Source of the DNA: Zygnema cylindricum
Taxonomy: Eukaryota > Streptophyta > Zygnematophyceae > Zygnematales > Zygnemataceae
Length of the DNA stretch: 64,000 nt
Reading direction: 5' to 3'
NCBI GenBank assembly: GCA_037447655.1
Contig: JBBHKE010001966.1
Span: 1 to 64,000, forward strand
This document shows, in pieces, positions 43,001-57,945 of this stretch (position 1 is the stretch's first letter; the number at the start of each line of letters is the position of its first letter). The position numbers and the translations under genes were made by a program. A model generated the notes under the pieces. The model ran no database searches. It was not told where the DNA came from and saw only the letters and a program-made list of their open reading frames with translations.

Positions 43001-46000
43001 AATTGTGTAGTTTAGGTCACAATAATTGTTATCGCTAACTATTTGTGTAATTTATGTAACAATTCTTATTATTGCTAACTGTTTGTGTAATTTAGGTAAC
43101 AATTCTTGTTATCGCTAACTGTTTGTGTAAGTTAGGTAACAATTCCTGTAAGCGCAAACAGTTTGAGTAATTAAATTAACAATTCCTGTTATCGCTAATT
43201 GTTTGGTTAATGTAGGTAACAATTCTTGTTATCGCTAACGGTTTGTGTAATTTAGTAAAAATTCTTGTTATCTCTAACAGTTTGTGTAATGTAGGTAACA
43301 ATTCTTGTTATCGTTAACTGTTTTTGTAATTTAGGTAACAATTGTTGTTATGGCTAACAATTTGGGTAGTTTAAGTTACAATTCTTGTTATAACTAATAA
43401 TTTGTGTAATTTGGGTAACAATACTTGTTATCGCTAACTGTTTGGTTAATTTAGGTGTTAATTCTTGTTATGGCTAACAGTTTATGTAATTTAGGTAACA
43501 ATTATTGTTATCGCTAACTGTTTATATAATTTAGATATCAATTTTTTTTATCGCTAACTATTTGGTTAATTTAGGTAACAATTCTTCTTATCGCTAACCG
43601 TTTTTGTAACTTAGATAACAACTGCTGTAAGCCCAAACAGTTTGTGTAATTTAGATAACAATTTCCTGTTATCGCTAACTGTTTTGTTAATTTAGGTAAC
43701 AATTCTTGTTATCGCTAATAGTTTGTGTAAGTTAGGTAACAATTCCTGTAAGAGCAAATAGTTTGTGTAATTTAGATAACAATTCATGTTATCGCTAACT
43801 GTTTGGTTAATTTAGGTAACAATTTTTGTTATCGCTAACTGTTTGTTTAATTTAGGTAACAAATCTTGTTATCGCTAACAGTTTGTGTATGTTAGGTAAC
43901 ATTTCTTGTAAGAGCAAATAGTTTGTGTAATTTAGATAATAATTCATGTTATTGCTAACTGTTTCGTTAATTTAGGTAACAATTCTTGTTATCGCTAACA
44001 GTTTGTGTATGTTAGGTAACAATTATTGTTATTGCTGACCACTTTTGTAATTTAGGTAACAATTGTTGTTATCGCTAATAATTTGGGTAGTTTAAGTTAC
44101 AATTCTTGTTATCGCTAACAATTTGTGTAATTTAAGTTATAAATCTTATTATCGCTAACAGTTTGTGTAATTTAGATAACAATTCTTGTTATCGCTAACA
44201 GTTTGTGTAATTTAGGAAACAATTTTTGTTATCGCTAACGGTTTGTGTAATTTATGTGAAAATTCTTGTTATCGCTAAAAGTTTGTGTATGTTAGGTAAC
44301 AATTATTGTTAACGCTGACCGCTTTTGTAATTTAGGTAACAATTGTTGTTATCGCTAACAATTTGGGTAGTTTAAGTTACAATTCTTGTTATCGCTAACA
44401 ATTTGTGTAGTTTAAGTTACAATTCTTGTTATCGCTTAATGTTTGGTTAATTTAGGTAATAATTCTTGTTATCGCTAACAGTTTGTGTAATTTAGGAAAC
44501 AATTCTTGTTATCGCTAACTGTTTGTGTAATTTAGGTGAAAATTCTTGTTATCCAACAACAATTTGTGTAAGTTAGGTAACAATTCCTGTAAGCGCAAAC
44601 AATTTGTGTAATTTAGGAAACAATTTTTGTTATCACTAACAGTTTGTGTAATTTAGGTAACAATTTTTATTATCGCTAACAATTTGTGTAATTTAGGTAA
44701 CAATTCTTGTTATCTCTAACAGTTGATGTAATTTAGGTAACAGTTTTTGTTATCGCTAACTGTTTGGTTAACTTAGGTAACAATTATTGTTATTGCTAAG
44801 AGTTTGTGTAATTTAGGTCACAATTCTTGTTATCGCTAACTGTTTGTGTAATTTAGGTAGCAATTCTTGTTATCGCTAATAGTTTGTGAAATTTAGGTAA
44901 GAATTTCTTGTTATCACTAACAGTTTTTGTAATTTAGGTCTTAATTTTTGTTATCGCTAACTCTTTGGTTAACTTAGATAACAATTCTTGTTATCGCTAA
45001 CAGTTTGTGTAATTTAGGTTACAATTCTTGTTATCGCTAACAGTTTGTGTAATTTAGGTAACAATTGTTGTTATCGCTAACTGTTTGGTTAATTTAGGTA
45101 ACAATTCTTGTTATCGCTAACCGTTTGTGTAATTTAGAAAAAAAAATTGTTATCGCTAAGAGTTTGTGTAATTTTGGTAACAATTCTTATTATTGCTAAC
45201 AGTTTGTGTTATTTAGGTAAGAATTTCTTGTTTTCACTAACAATTTTTGTAATTTAGGTAACAATTCTTGTTATCGCTAACAGTTTGTGTAGTTTAGGTC
45301 ACAATAATTGTTATCGCAAACTGTTTGTGTAATTTAGGTAACAATTCTTGTTATCGCTAACAGTTTGGTTAATTTAGGTAACAATTCTTGTTATTGCTAA
45401 CTGTTTATGTAATTTAGGTAACAATTCTTGTTATTGCTAACTGTTTGTGTAAGTTAGGTAACAATTCGTGTAAGCGCAAACAGTTTGAGTAATTTAATTA
45501 ACAATTTCTGTTATCGCTAACTGTTTGGTTAATGTAGGTAACAATTCTTGTTATAGCTAACTGTTTGTGTAATTTAGGTAAAAATTCTTGTTATCTCTAA
45601 TAGTTTGTGTAATGTAGGTAACAATTCTTGTTATCGTTAACTGTTTTTGTAATTTAGGTAACAATACTTGTTATCGCTAACTGTTTGGTTAATTTAGGTA
45701 ACAATTCTTCTTATCGCTAAATGTTTGTGTAATTAAGGTAACAATTCTTGTTATCACTAACAGTTTTTGTAATCTACGTCACAATTCTTCTTATCGCTAA
45801 CTCTTAGGTTAATTTAGGTGTTAGTTCTTTTTATGGCTAACAGTTTATGTAATTTAGGTAACAATTATTGTTATAGCTAACTGTTTGGTTAATTTAGGTA
45901 ACAATTCTTGTTATCGCTAACCGTTTGTGTAACTTAGATAACAACTGCTGTAAGCCTAAACAGTTTGTGTAATTTAGATAACAATTCATGTTATCGCTAA

Positions 46001-47180
46001 GTGTTTCGTTGTGTAACTTAGGTAACAATTATTGTTATTGCTAAGAGTTTGTGTAATTTAGGTCACAATTCTTGTTATCGCTAACTGTTTGTGTAATTTA
46101 GGTAGCAATTCTTGTTTTCGCTAATAGTTTGTGAAATTTAGGTAAGAATTTCTTGTTATCATTAATAGTTTTTGAAATTTAGGTAACAATTCTTGTTATC
46201 GCTAACAGTTTGTGTAATTTAGGTCTTAATTTTTGTTATCGCTAACTGTTTGGTTAACTTAGATAACAATTCTTGTTATCGCTAACAGTTTGTGTAATTT
46301 AGGTTACAATTCTTTTTATCGCTAAATGTTTGTGTAATTAAGGTAACAATTGTTGTTATTGATAACTGTTTGGTTGACTTAGGTAACAATTCTTGTTATC
46401 GCTAACCGTTTGTGTAATTTAGTAAACAATTTTGCTATCGCTAACTGTTTGTGTAATTTAGATAACAATTTTTGTTATCGCTAACTGTTTGGTTAATTTA
46501 GGTAACAATTCTTGTTATCGCTAACCGTTTCTGTAATTTAGAAAAAATAATTGTTATCGCTAACTGTTTGTGTAATTTTGGTAACAATTCTTATTATCGC
46601 TAACAGTTTGTGTAATTTAGGTAAGAATTTCTTGTTTTCACTAACAATTTTTGTAATTTAGGTAACAATTCTTGTTATCGCTAAAAGTTTGTGTAGTTTA
46701 GGTCAGAATAATTGTTATCGCTAACTGTTTGTGTAATTTATGTAACAATTCTTGTTATCGCTAACAGTTTGTGTAAGTTAGGTAAAAATTCTTGTTATCG
46801 CAAACAGTTTGGTTAATTTAGGTAACAATTCTTGTTATTCCTAACTGTTTGTGTAATTTAGGTAACAATTCTTGTTATCGCTAACTGTTTGTGTAAGTTA
46901 GGTAACAATTCATGTAAGCGCAAACAGTTTGGGTAATTTAATTAACAATTCATGTTATCGCTAACTGTTTGGTTAATGTAGGTAAGAATTCTTGTTATTG
47001 CTAACTATTTTTGTAACTTAGATAACAACTGTTGTAAGCCCAAACTGTTTGTGTAATTTAGATAACAATTCCTGTTATCGCTAATTGTTTTGTTAATTTA
47101 GGTAACAATTATTGTTATCGCTAATAGTTTGTGTATGTTAGGCAACAATTCCTGTAAGAGCAAATAGTTTGTGTAATTTA

Positions 47181-47500
47181 GATAATAATTCATGTTATCG
47201 CTAACTGTTTGGTTAATTTAGGTAACAATTCTTGTTATCGCTAACTGTGTGTTTAATTTAGGTAATATATCTTGTTATCGCTAACTGTTTGTGTAAGTTA
47301 GGTAACATTTCTTGTGGGAGCAAATAGTTTGTGTAATTTAGATAATAATTCATGTTATCGCTAACTGTTTGGTTAATTTAGGTAACAATTCTTGTTATCG
47401 CTAACTTTGTGTTTAATTTAGGTAATATATCTTGTTATCGCTAACTGTTTGTGTAAGTTAGGTAACATTTCTTGTGGGAGCAAATAGTTTGTGTAATTTA
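47181..47500. repeat. 160-bp tandem duplication
   Basis: 47181-47340 and 47341-47500 are nearly identical four-monomer blocks sharing the private variants GGTAATATATC and CTTGTGGGAGC, so this duplication looks recent. Confidence 0.9.
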
Positions 47501-50500
47501 GATAACAATTCATGATATCGCTAACTGTTTGGTTAATTTAGGTAACAATTTTTGTTATCGCTAACAGTTTGTGTATGTTAGGTAACAATTATTGTTATCG
47601 CTGACCGATTTTGTAATTTAGGTAACAATTGCTGTTATGGCTAATAATTTGGGTAGTTTAAATTACAATTCTTGTTATCGCTAACAATTTGTGTATTTTA
47701 AGTTACAATTCTTATTATCGCTAACAGTTTGTGTAATTTAGATAACAATTCTTGTTATCGCTAACAGTTTGTGTAATTTAGGAAACAATTCTTGTTATCG
47801 CTAACTGTTTGTGTAATTTAGGTGAAAATTCTTGTTATCGCTAACAGTTTGTGTATGTTAGGTAACTATTATTGTTAACGTTGACCGCTTTTGTAATTTA
47901 GGTAACAATTGTTGTTATCGCTAACAATTTGTGTAGTTTAAGTTACAATTCTTGTTATCGCTTAATGTTTGGTTAATTTAGGTAATAATTCATTATATCG
48001 CTAACAATTTGTGTAATTTAGGAAACAATTCTTGCTATCGCTAACTGTTTGTGTAATTTAGGTAACAATTCCTCTAAGCGCAAACAATTTGTGTAATTTA
48101 GGAAACAATTTTTGTTATCGCTAACAGTTTGTGTAATTTTGGTAACAATTCTTATTATCGCTAACAATTTGTGCAATTTTGGAAACAATTCTTGTTATCG
48201 CTAACAGTTGATGTAATTTAGGTAACAATTTTTGTTATCGCTAACTGTTTGGTAACCTTAGGTAACAAATCTTGTTATCGCTAACAGTTTGTGTAATTTA
48301 GGTCACAATTCTTGTTATCGCTAACTTTTTGTGTAATTTAGGTAGCAATTTTTGTTATCGCTAATAGTTTGTGAAATTTAGGTAAGAATTTCTTGTTATC
48401 ACTAACAGTTTTTGTAATTTAGGTAACAATTTTTGTTATCGCTAACAGTTTGTGTAATTTAGGTCACAATTCTTTCTATCGCTAACTATTTGTGTAATTT
48501 AGGTAACAGTTGTTGTTATTGATAACTGTTTCGTTAATTTAGGTAACAATTCTTGTTATCGCTAACCGTTTGTGTAATTTAGAGAAAAAAATTGTTATCG
48601 CTAGCTGTTTGTGTAATTTTGGTAACAATTCTTATTATCGATTATAGTTTGTGTATTATAGGTAAGAATTTCTTGTTTTCACTAACAATTTTTGTAATTT
48701 AGGCAACAATTCTTGTTATCGCTAACAGTTTGTGTAGTTTAGGTCACAATAATTGTTATCGCTAACTGTTTCTGTAATTTAGGTAACAATTCTTGTTATC
48801 GCTAACAGTTTGGTTAATTTAGGTAACAATTTTTGTTATTGCTAACTGTTTGTGTAATTTAGGTAACAATTCTTGTTATCGCTAACTGTTTGTGTAAGTT
48901 AGGTAACAATTCTTGTTATAGCTAACTGTTTGTGTAATTTAGGTAAAAATTCTTGTTATCTCTAACAGTTTGTGTAATGTAGGTTACAATTCTTGTTATC
49001 GTTAACTGTTTTTGTAATTTAGGTAACAATATTTGTTATCGCTAACTGTTTGGGTAATTTAGGTAACAATTATTGTTATGGCTTACAGTTTTTAAAATTT
49101 AGGTAACAATTCTTGTTATCGCTAACAGTTTGTGTAATTTAGGTCATAATTTTTGTTATCGATAACTGTTTGTGTAATTTAGATAACAATTCCTGTAAGC
49201 GCGAACAGTTTGTGAAATTTAGATAACAATCCTTGTTATCGCTAGTTGTTTCCTTAATTTAGGTAACAATTCTTGTTATCACTAAGTGTCTGTGTAATTT
49301 AGGTAACAATTCTTGTTATCGCTAACTGTTTGTGTAATTTAGGAAACTATTCCTGTTATCACTAAATGTTTGTGTAATTTAGGTGACAATTCTTGTTATC
49401 ATTAACAGTTTGTGTAATTTACGTCACAATTCTTGTTATCCCTAACTCTTAGGTTAATTTAGGTGTTAATTCTTGTTATGGCTAACAGTTTATGTAATTT
49501 AGGTAACAATTATTGTTATCGCTAACTGTTTGGTTAATTTAGGTAACAATTTTTGTTATCGCTAACTGTTTGTGTAACTTAGATAACAATTGCTGTAAGC
49601 CCAAACAGTTTGTGTAATTTAGATAACAATTCGTGTTATCGCTAAGTGTTTGGTTAATTTAGGTAACAATTCTTGTTATCGCTAATAGTTTGTGTAAGTT
49701 AGGTAACAATTCCTGTAAAAGCAAACAGTTTGTGTAATTTAGATAATAATTATTGTTATCGCTAACTATTTGGTTAATTTAGGTAATAATTCTTGTTATC
49801 GCTAACAATTTGTGTAGTTTAAGTTACAATTCTTGTTATCCCTACTCGTTTGTGTAATTTAAGTAACAATTCTTATAATCCGTTACTAATTCCTTAATTT
49901 AGGTAACAATTCTTGTTATTGCTAACTATTTCTGTAATTTAGGTAACAATTCTTGTTACCGCTAACTGTTTCTGTAATTTAGGAAACTATTCTTGTTATC
50001 GCTAACTGTTTGTGTAATTTAGGTAACAATTCTTGTTATCGCTAACAGTTTGTGTAATTTAGGTCACAATTCTTGTTATCGCTAACTCTTAGGTTAATTT
50101 AGGTGTTAATTCTTGTTATGGCTATCAGTTTATGTAATTTAGGTAACAATTCTTGTTATCGCTAACCGTTTGTGTAACTTAGAAAACAACTGTTGTAAGC
50201 CCAAACAGTTTGTGTAATTTAGATAACAATTCATGTTATCGCTAACTGTTTTGTTAATTTAGGTAACAATTCCTGTAAGAGCAAATAGTTTGTGTAATTT
50301 AGATAACAATTTATGTTATCGCTAACTGTTTGGTTAATTTAGGTAACAATTATTGTTATCGCTAACTGTTTGTGTAATTTAGGTAACAAATCTTGATATT
50401 GCTAATAGTTTGTGTAAGTTAGGTAACATTTTTTGTAAGAGCAAATAGTTTGTGTAATTTAGATAACAATTCATGTTATCGCTAACCGTTTAGTTAATTT

Positions 50501-53500
50501 AGATAACAATTTTTGTTATCGCTACTGTTTGTGTAATTTAGGTAACAATTCTTGTTATCGCTAACAGTTTTTGTAATTTAGGTAACAATTCTTGTTATTG
50601 CTAACAGTTTGTGTATGTTAGGTAACAATTATTGTTATCGCTGACCGCTTTTGTAATTTAGGTAACAATTGTTGTTATCGCTAACAATTTGGGTAGTTTA
50701 AGTTACAATTCTTGTTATTGCTAACAATTTGTGTAGTTTCAGTTACAATTCTTGTTATCGCTAACAGTTTATGTAATTTAGGTAAAAATTCTTGTTATCG
50801 TTAACAGTTTGTGTAAGTTAGGTAACAATTCTTGTTATCGCTAACTGTTTGGTTAATTTAGGTAACAATTCTTGTTATCGCTAACTGTTTGTGTAATTTA
50901 GGTAACAATTCTTGTTATCGCTAATAGTTAGTGTAATGAAGGTAACAATTATTGTTATCGCTAACCGTTTTTGAAATTTGCGTAACCTTTTTTGTTTCCG
51001 CTAACAATTTGTGTAGTTTAAGTTACAATTCTTGTTATCACTAACAATTTGTGTAGTTTAAGTTACAATTTTTATTATCGCTAACAGTTTGTGAAATTTA
51101 GATAACAATTCTTGTTATCGCTAAATGTTTGTTTAATTTAGGTAATAATTCTTATTATCGCTAACAGTTTGTGAAATTTAGGAAACAATTCTTGTTATCG
51201 CTAACTGTTTGTGTAAGTTCGGTGAAAATTCTTGTTATCGCTAAGAATTTGTGTAATTTAGGTAACAATTCTTGTTATCGCTAACAGTTTATGTATTTTA
51301 GGTAACAATTTTTGTTATCGCTAACTGTTTGGTTAACTTAGGTAACAATTCTTCTTATCGCTAACCCATTGTGTAATTTAGGAAACAATTGTTGTTATCG
51401 CTAACTGTTTGTGTAATTTAGTTAACAATTCTTATTATCGCTAACAGTTTTTGTAATTTAGGTAACAATTCTTGTTATCGCTAACTGTTTGTGTAATTTA
51501 GGTAACAATTATTGTTATCGCTAACAGTTTGTGTATGTTAGGTAACAATTATTGTTATCGCTGACCGCTTTTGTAATTTAGGTAACAATTGTTGTTATCG
51601 CTAACAATTTGGGTAGTTTAAGTTACAATTTTTGTTATCGCTAACAATTTGTGTAGTTTCAGTTATAATTCGTGTTATCGCTAACAGTTTATGCAATTTA
51701 AGTTAAAATTCTTGTTATCGTTAACAGTTTGTGTAAGTAGGAAACAATTCTTGTTATCGCTAACTGTTTGATTAATATAGGTAACAATTCTTTTTATCGC
51801 TAACTGTTTGTGTAATTTAGGTAACAATTCTTGTTATCGCTAATAGGTAGTGTAATGAAAGTAACAATTCTTGTTATCGCTAACCGTTTTTGAAATTTGC
51901 ATAACCTTTCTTGCTACCGCTAACAATTTGTGTAGTTTAAGTTACAATTTTTGTTATCGCTAACAATTTGTGTAGTTTAAGTTACAATTCTTATTATCGC
52001 TAACAGTTTGTGTAATTTAGGTAACAATTCTTATTATCGCTAAGAATTTGTGTAATTTAGGTAACAATTCTTGTTATCGCTAACAGTTTATGTAATTTAG
52101 GTAACAATTTTTGTTATCGCTAACTTTTTGGTTAACTTAGGTAACATTTCTTCTTATCGCTTACCGTTTGTGTTATATAGGATACAATTGTTGTTATCGG
52201 TAACTGTTTGTGTAATTTAGGAAACAATTCTTGTTATCGCTAACAGTTTTTGTAATTTAGGTAACAATTCTTGTTATCGCTAACAGTTTGTGTAATTTAG
52301 GTCACAATACTTGTTATCGCTAACTGTTTGTGTAATTTAGGTAAGAATTTCTTGTTATCACTAATAGTTTTTGTAATTTAGGTCTTAATTCTTGTTATCG
52401 CTAACAATTTGTGTAGTTTAAGTTAGAATTCTTGTTATCGCTAACTGTTTGTGTAATTTAGGTAACAATTCTTGTTATTGATAACTGTTTGGTTAACTTA
52501 GGTAACAATTCTTGTTATCGCTAAACGTTTGTGTAATTTAGTAAACAATTTTTATTATCGCTAACAGTTTGTGAAATTTAGATAACAATTCTTGTTATCG
52601 CTTAGTTTTTGGTTAATTTAGGTAATAATTCTTGTTATCGCTAAAAGTTTGTGAAATTTAGGAAACAATTCTTGTTATCGCTTACTGTTTGTGTAAGTTA
52701 GGTGAATATTCTTGTTATCGCTAAGAATTTGTGTAATTTAGGTAACAATTTTTGTTATCGCTAACAGTTTATGTATTTTAGGTAACAATTTTTGCTATCG
52801 CTAACAGTTTTTGTAATTTAGGTAACAATTCTTGTTATCGCTAAACTTTGTAATGAGGTAACAATTTTTCTTATCGCTAACCGATTGTGTAATTTAGGAA
52901 ACAATTGTTGTTATCGCTAAATGTTTGTGTAATTTAGTTAACAATTCTTGTTATCGCTAACAGTTTTTGTAATTTAGGTAACAATTCTTGTTATCGCTAA
53001 CAGTTTGTGAAATGTAGGAAACAATTCTTGTTATCGCTAACTGTTTCTGTAAGTTAGGTGAAAATTCTTGTTCTCGCTAAGAATTTGTGTAATTTAGGTA
53101 GCAATTTTTGTTATCGCTAACAGTTTATGTATTTTAGGTAACAATTCTTGTTATCACTAACAGTTTATGTAATTTAGGTAACAATTTTGTTATCGCTAAC
53201 TGTTTGGTTAACTTAGGTAACAATTCTTCTTATCGCTAACCGATTGTGTAATTTAGGAAACAATTGTTGTTATCGCTAATTGTTTGTGTAATTTAGTTAA
53301 CAATTCTTGTTATCGCTAACAGTTTTTGTAATTTAGGTAACAATTCATGTTATTGCTAACAGTTTATGTAATTTAGGTAAAAATTCTTGTTATCGTTAAC
53401 AGTTTGGTTAATTTAGGTAATAATTCTTGTTATCGCTAACAGTTTGTGTAATTTAGGTAACAATTATTGTTATCGCTAATAGTTAGTGTAATGAAGGTAA

Positions 53501-56500
53501 CAATTTTTGTTATCGCTAACCGTTTTTGAATTTTGCGTAACTTTTCTTGTTACCGCTAACAATTTGTGTAGTTTAAGTTACAATTTTTATTATCGCTAAC
53601 AGTTTGTGTTAGTTAGGCAACAATTCTTGTAAGTGCAAACAGTTTCTGTAATTTAGGAAACAATTCTTGTTATCGCTAACAGTTTGTGTAATTTAGGTAA
53701 CAATTCTTATTATTGCTAAGAATTTGTGTAATTTAGATAACAATTCTTGTTACCGCTAACAATTTGTGTAGTTTAAGTTACAATTCTTGTTATCGCTAAC
53801 AGTTTGTGTAATTTAGGAAACAATTCTTGTTATCGCTAACAGTTTTTGTAATTTAGGTAACAATTCTTGTTATCGCTAACTGTTTGTGTAATTCAGGTAA
53901 CAATTGTTGTTATCGCTAACAATTTGGGTAGTTGAAGTTAAACTTCTTGTTATCGCTAACAATATGTGTAGTTTCAGTTACAATTCGTGTTATCGCTAAC
54001 AGTTTATGTAATTTAGGTAAAAATTCTTGTGATCGTTAACAGTTTCTGTAAGTTAGGTAACAATTCTTGTTATCGCTAACTGTTTGGTTAATTTGGTAAC
54101 AATTCTTGTTATCGTTAACTGTTTGTGTAATTTAGGTAACAATTCTTGTTATCCCTAATAGTTAGTTGTAATAAAGGTAACAATTCTTGTTATCGCTAAC
54201 CGGTTTTGAAATTTGCGTAACCTTTCTTGTTACCGCTAACAATTTGTGTAATTCTTGTTATCGCTAACAGTTTTTGTAATTTAGGTAACAATTTTTGTTA
54301 TCGCAAACAGTTTGTGAAATTTAGGTGAGAATTTCTTGTTATCACTAACAATTTTTGTAATTTAGGTAACAATACATGTTATTGCTAACAGTTTGTGTAA
54401 TTTAGGTCACAATTCTTGTTATCTCTAACTATTTGTGTAGTTTAAGTTACATTTCTTGTTATCGCTAACTGTTTCTATACGTTACGTAACAATTATTGTT
54501 ATCGCTAACTATTTGGTTAATTAAGGTACCAATTCTTGTTATCGCTAACTGTTTGTGTAATTTAGGTAACAATTCTTGTTATCACTAATAGTTTGTGTAA
54601 TGTAGGTAACAATTTTTGTTATCGCTAACTGTTTTTGTAATTTAGGTAACAATTATTGTTATCGCAAACAATTTGTGTAATTTAGGTAACAAATCTTGAT
54701 ATCGCTAACAGTTTGTGTAAGTTAGGTAACATTTCCTGTAAGAGCAAATAGATTGTGTAATTAAGATAATAATTCATGTTATCGCTAACCGTTTAGTTAA
54801 TTTAGGTAACAATTCTTGTTATCGCTAACAGTTTTTGTAATTTAGGTAACAATTCTTGTTATCGCTAACAGTTTGTGTATGTTAGGTAACAATCATTGTT
54901 ATCGCTGACCGCTTTTGTAATTTAGGTAACAATTGTTGTTATCGCTAACAATTTGGGTAGTTTAAGTTAAAATTTTTGTTATCGCTAACAATTTGTGTAG
55001 TTTCAGTTATAATTCGTGTTATCGCTAACAGTTTATGTAATTTAAGTAAAAATTCTTGTTATCGTTAACAGTTTGTGTAAGTTAGGTAACAATTCTTGTT
55101 ATCGCTAACTGTTTGATTAATTTAGGTAACAATTCTTGTTATCGCTAACTGTTTGTGTAATTTAGGTAATAATTCTTGTTATCGCTAGTAGGTAGTGTAA
55201 TTTAGGTCACAATTCTTGTTATCGCTAACTGTTTGTGTAATTTAGGTAGCAATTCTTGTTATCGCTTACAGTTTGTGTAATTTAGGTCAGAATTTCTTGT
55301 TATCACTAACAATTTTTGTTATTTAGGTAACAATTTTTGTTATCGCTAACAGTTTGCGTAATTCAGGTCACAATCCTATTTATTGCTAACAATTTGTGTA
55401 GTTTAAGTTACAATTCTTGTTATCGCTAACAATTTGTGTAGTTTAAGTTACAATTCTTGTTATCGCTAACAGTTTCTATACGTTAGGTAACAATTATTGT
55501 TATCACTAACTATTTAGTTAATTTAGGTAACAATTCTTGTTATCACTTATAGTTTGTGTAATGTAGGTAACAATTCTTGTTATCGCTAACTGTTTTTGTA
55601 ATTTAGGTAACAATTCTTGTTATTGCTAACAATTTGTGTAAGTTAGGTAATAATTCATGAAGTGCAAACAGTTTGTGTAATTTAGGTAATAATTATTGTG
55701 ATCGCTAACTGTTTGTGTAATTTAGGTAACAATTCCTATAAGCGCAAACTGTTTGTGTAATTTAGGAAACAATTCTTGTTATCGCTAATCGTTTGTGTAA
55801 TTTAGGAAATAATTCTTGTTATGGCTAACTGTTTGTGTTATTTAGGTAACGCTTCTTGTTATCGCTAACAGTTTGTGTAATTTAGTTAACAATTCTTGTT
55901 ATCGTTAACTGTTTGGTTAATTTAGGTAACAATTCTTGTTATCGCTAACAGTTTGTGTAATTTAGGAAACAATTTTTGTTATCGCTAGTTGTTTGTGTAA
56001 TTTAGGAGAAAAATTCTTGATATCTCTAACAATTTGTGTAAGTTAGGTAACAATTCCTGTAAGCGCAAACTGTTTGTGTAATTTAGGAAACAATTTTTGT
56101 TATCGCTAACTGTTTGTGTAATTTAGGTAACAATTTTTGTTATCGCTAACTGTTTGGTTAATTTAGGTAACAATTCTTGTTATCGCTAATCGTTTATGTA
56201 ATTTAGGAAATAATTCTTGTTATGGCTAACTGTTTGTGTTATTTAGGTAACGCTTCTTGTTATCGCTATTAGTTTGTGTAATTTAGGTAACAATTCTTGT
56301 TATCGCTAACTGTTTGGTTAATTTAGATAACAATTCTTGTTATCACTAACCGTTTCTGTAATTTAGGAAACAATTCTTGTTATCGCTAACTATTTGTGTA
56401 ATTAAAGTGAAAATTCTTGTTATCATTAACAATTTGTGTAATTTAGGTAACAATTCTTGTTATCGCTAACAATTTGAGTAATTTAGGTAAGAATTTCTTG

Positions 56501-57945
56501 TTATCATTAACAACTTTTGTAATTTAGGTAACAATTCTTGTTATCGCTAACAGTTTGTGTAAGTTAGGTAACAGTTCTTTTATCGCTATTTGTTTGGTTA
56601 GTTTAGGTAACAATTCTTGTTATCGCTAACTATTTGTGTAATTTAGGTAACAATTCTTGTTATCGCTAACTGTTTGTGTAAGTTAGGTAACAATTTTTGT
56701 TATCGCTAACATTTTGTGTAATTTCGGTGAGAATTTCTTGTTATCACTAACAATTTTTGTAATTTAGGTAACAATTCATGTTATTGCTAACAGTTTGTGT
56801 AATTAAGGTCACAATTCATGTTATCTCTAACAATTTGTGTAGTTTAAGTTACAATTCTTGTTATCGCTAACAATTTGGTTAATTTAAGTAACAATTCTTG
56901 TTATCGCTAACTGTTTGTGTAATTTAGGTAACAATTCTTGTTATCGCTAACCGTTTTTGTAAGTTAGGTAACAATTCTTGTTATCGCTAACAATTTGTGT
57001 AGTTTAAGTTACAATTTTTGTTATCGCTAACAATTTGTGTAGTTTAAGTTACAATTCTTGTTATCGCTAACAGTTTCTATACGTTAGGTTACAATTCTTG
57101 TTATCGCTAACTGTTTGGTTAATTTAGGTAACAATTCTTGTTATCGCTAACTGTTTGTGTAATTTAGGTAACAATTCTTGTTATCGCTAATAGTTTGTGT
57201 AATGTAGATAACAATTCTTGTTATCGCTAACTGTTTTTGTAATTTAGGTAACAATTCTTGTTATCGCTTACAGTTTGTGTAGTTTAAGTTACAATTTTTG
57301 TTATCGCTAACAATTTGTGTAGTTTAAGTTACAATTTCTATTATCGCTAATAGTTTGTTTAAATTAGTTAACAATTCTTGTTATTGTTAACTGTTTGGTT
57401 AATTTAGGTAACAATTCTTGTTATCGCTAGTTGTTTGTGTAATTTAGGAAATAATTCTTGTTATGGCTAACTGTTTGTGTTATTTAGGTAACACTTCTTG
57501 TTATTGCTAACAGTTTGTGTAATTTAGGAAACATTTTTTGTTATCGCTAACTGTTTGTTTAATTTAGGTAACAATTATTGTTATCGCTTAAATTTTGTGT
57601 AATTTAGGTAACAATTGTTGTTATCGCTAACAGTTTTTGTAATTTAGGTAACAATTCTTGTTATCGCTAACAGTTTGTGTAATTTAGGTAACAATTTTTG
57701 TAATCGCTAACTGTTTGGTTAATTTAGGTAACAATTTTAGTTATCGTTAACCGTTTGTGTAATTTAGGAAACAATTCTTGTTATCGCTAACTGTTTGTGT
57801 AATTTAGGTGAAAATTCTTGATATCGCTACCAATTTGTGTAAGTTAGGTAAGAATTTCTTGTTATCACTAACAATTTTTGTAATTTAGGTAACAATTCTT
57901 GTTATTGCTAACAGTTTGGGTAATTTAGGTAACAATCTTGTTATC

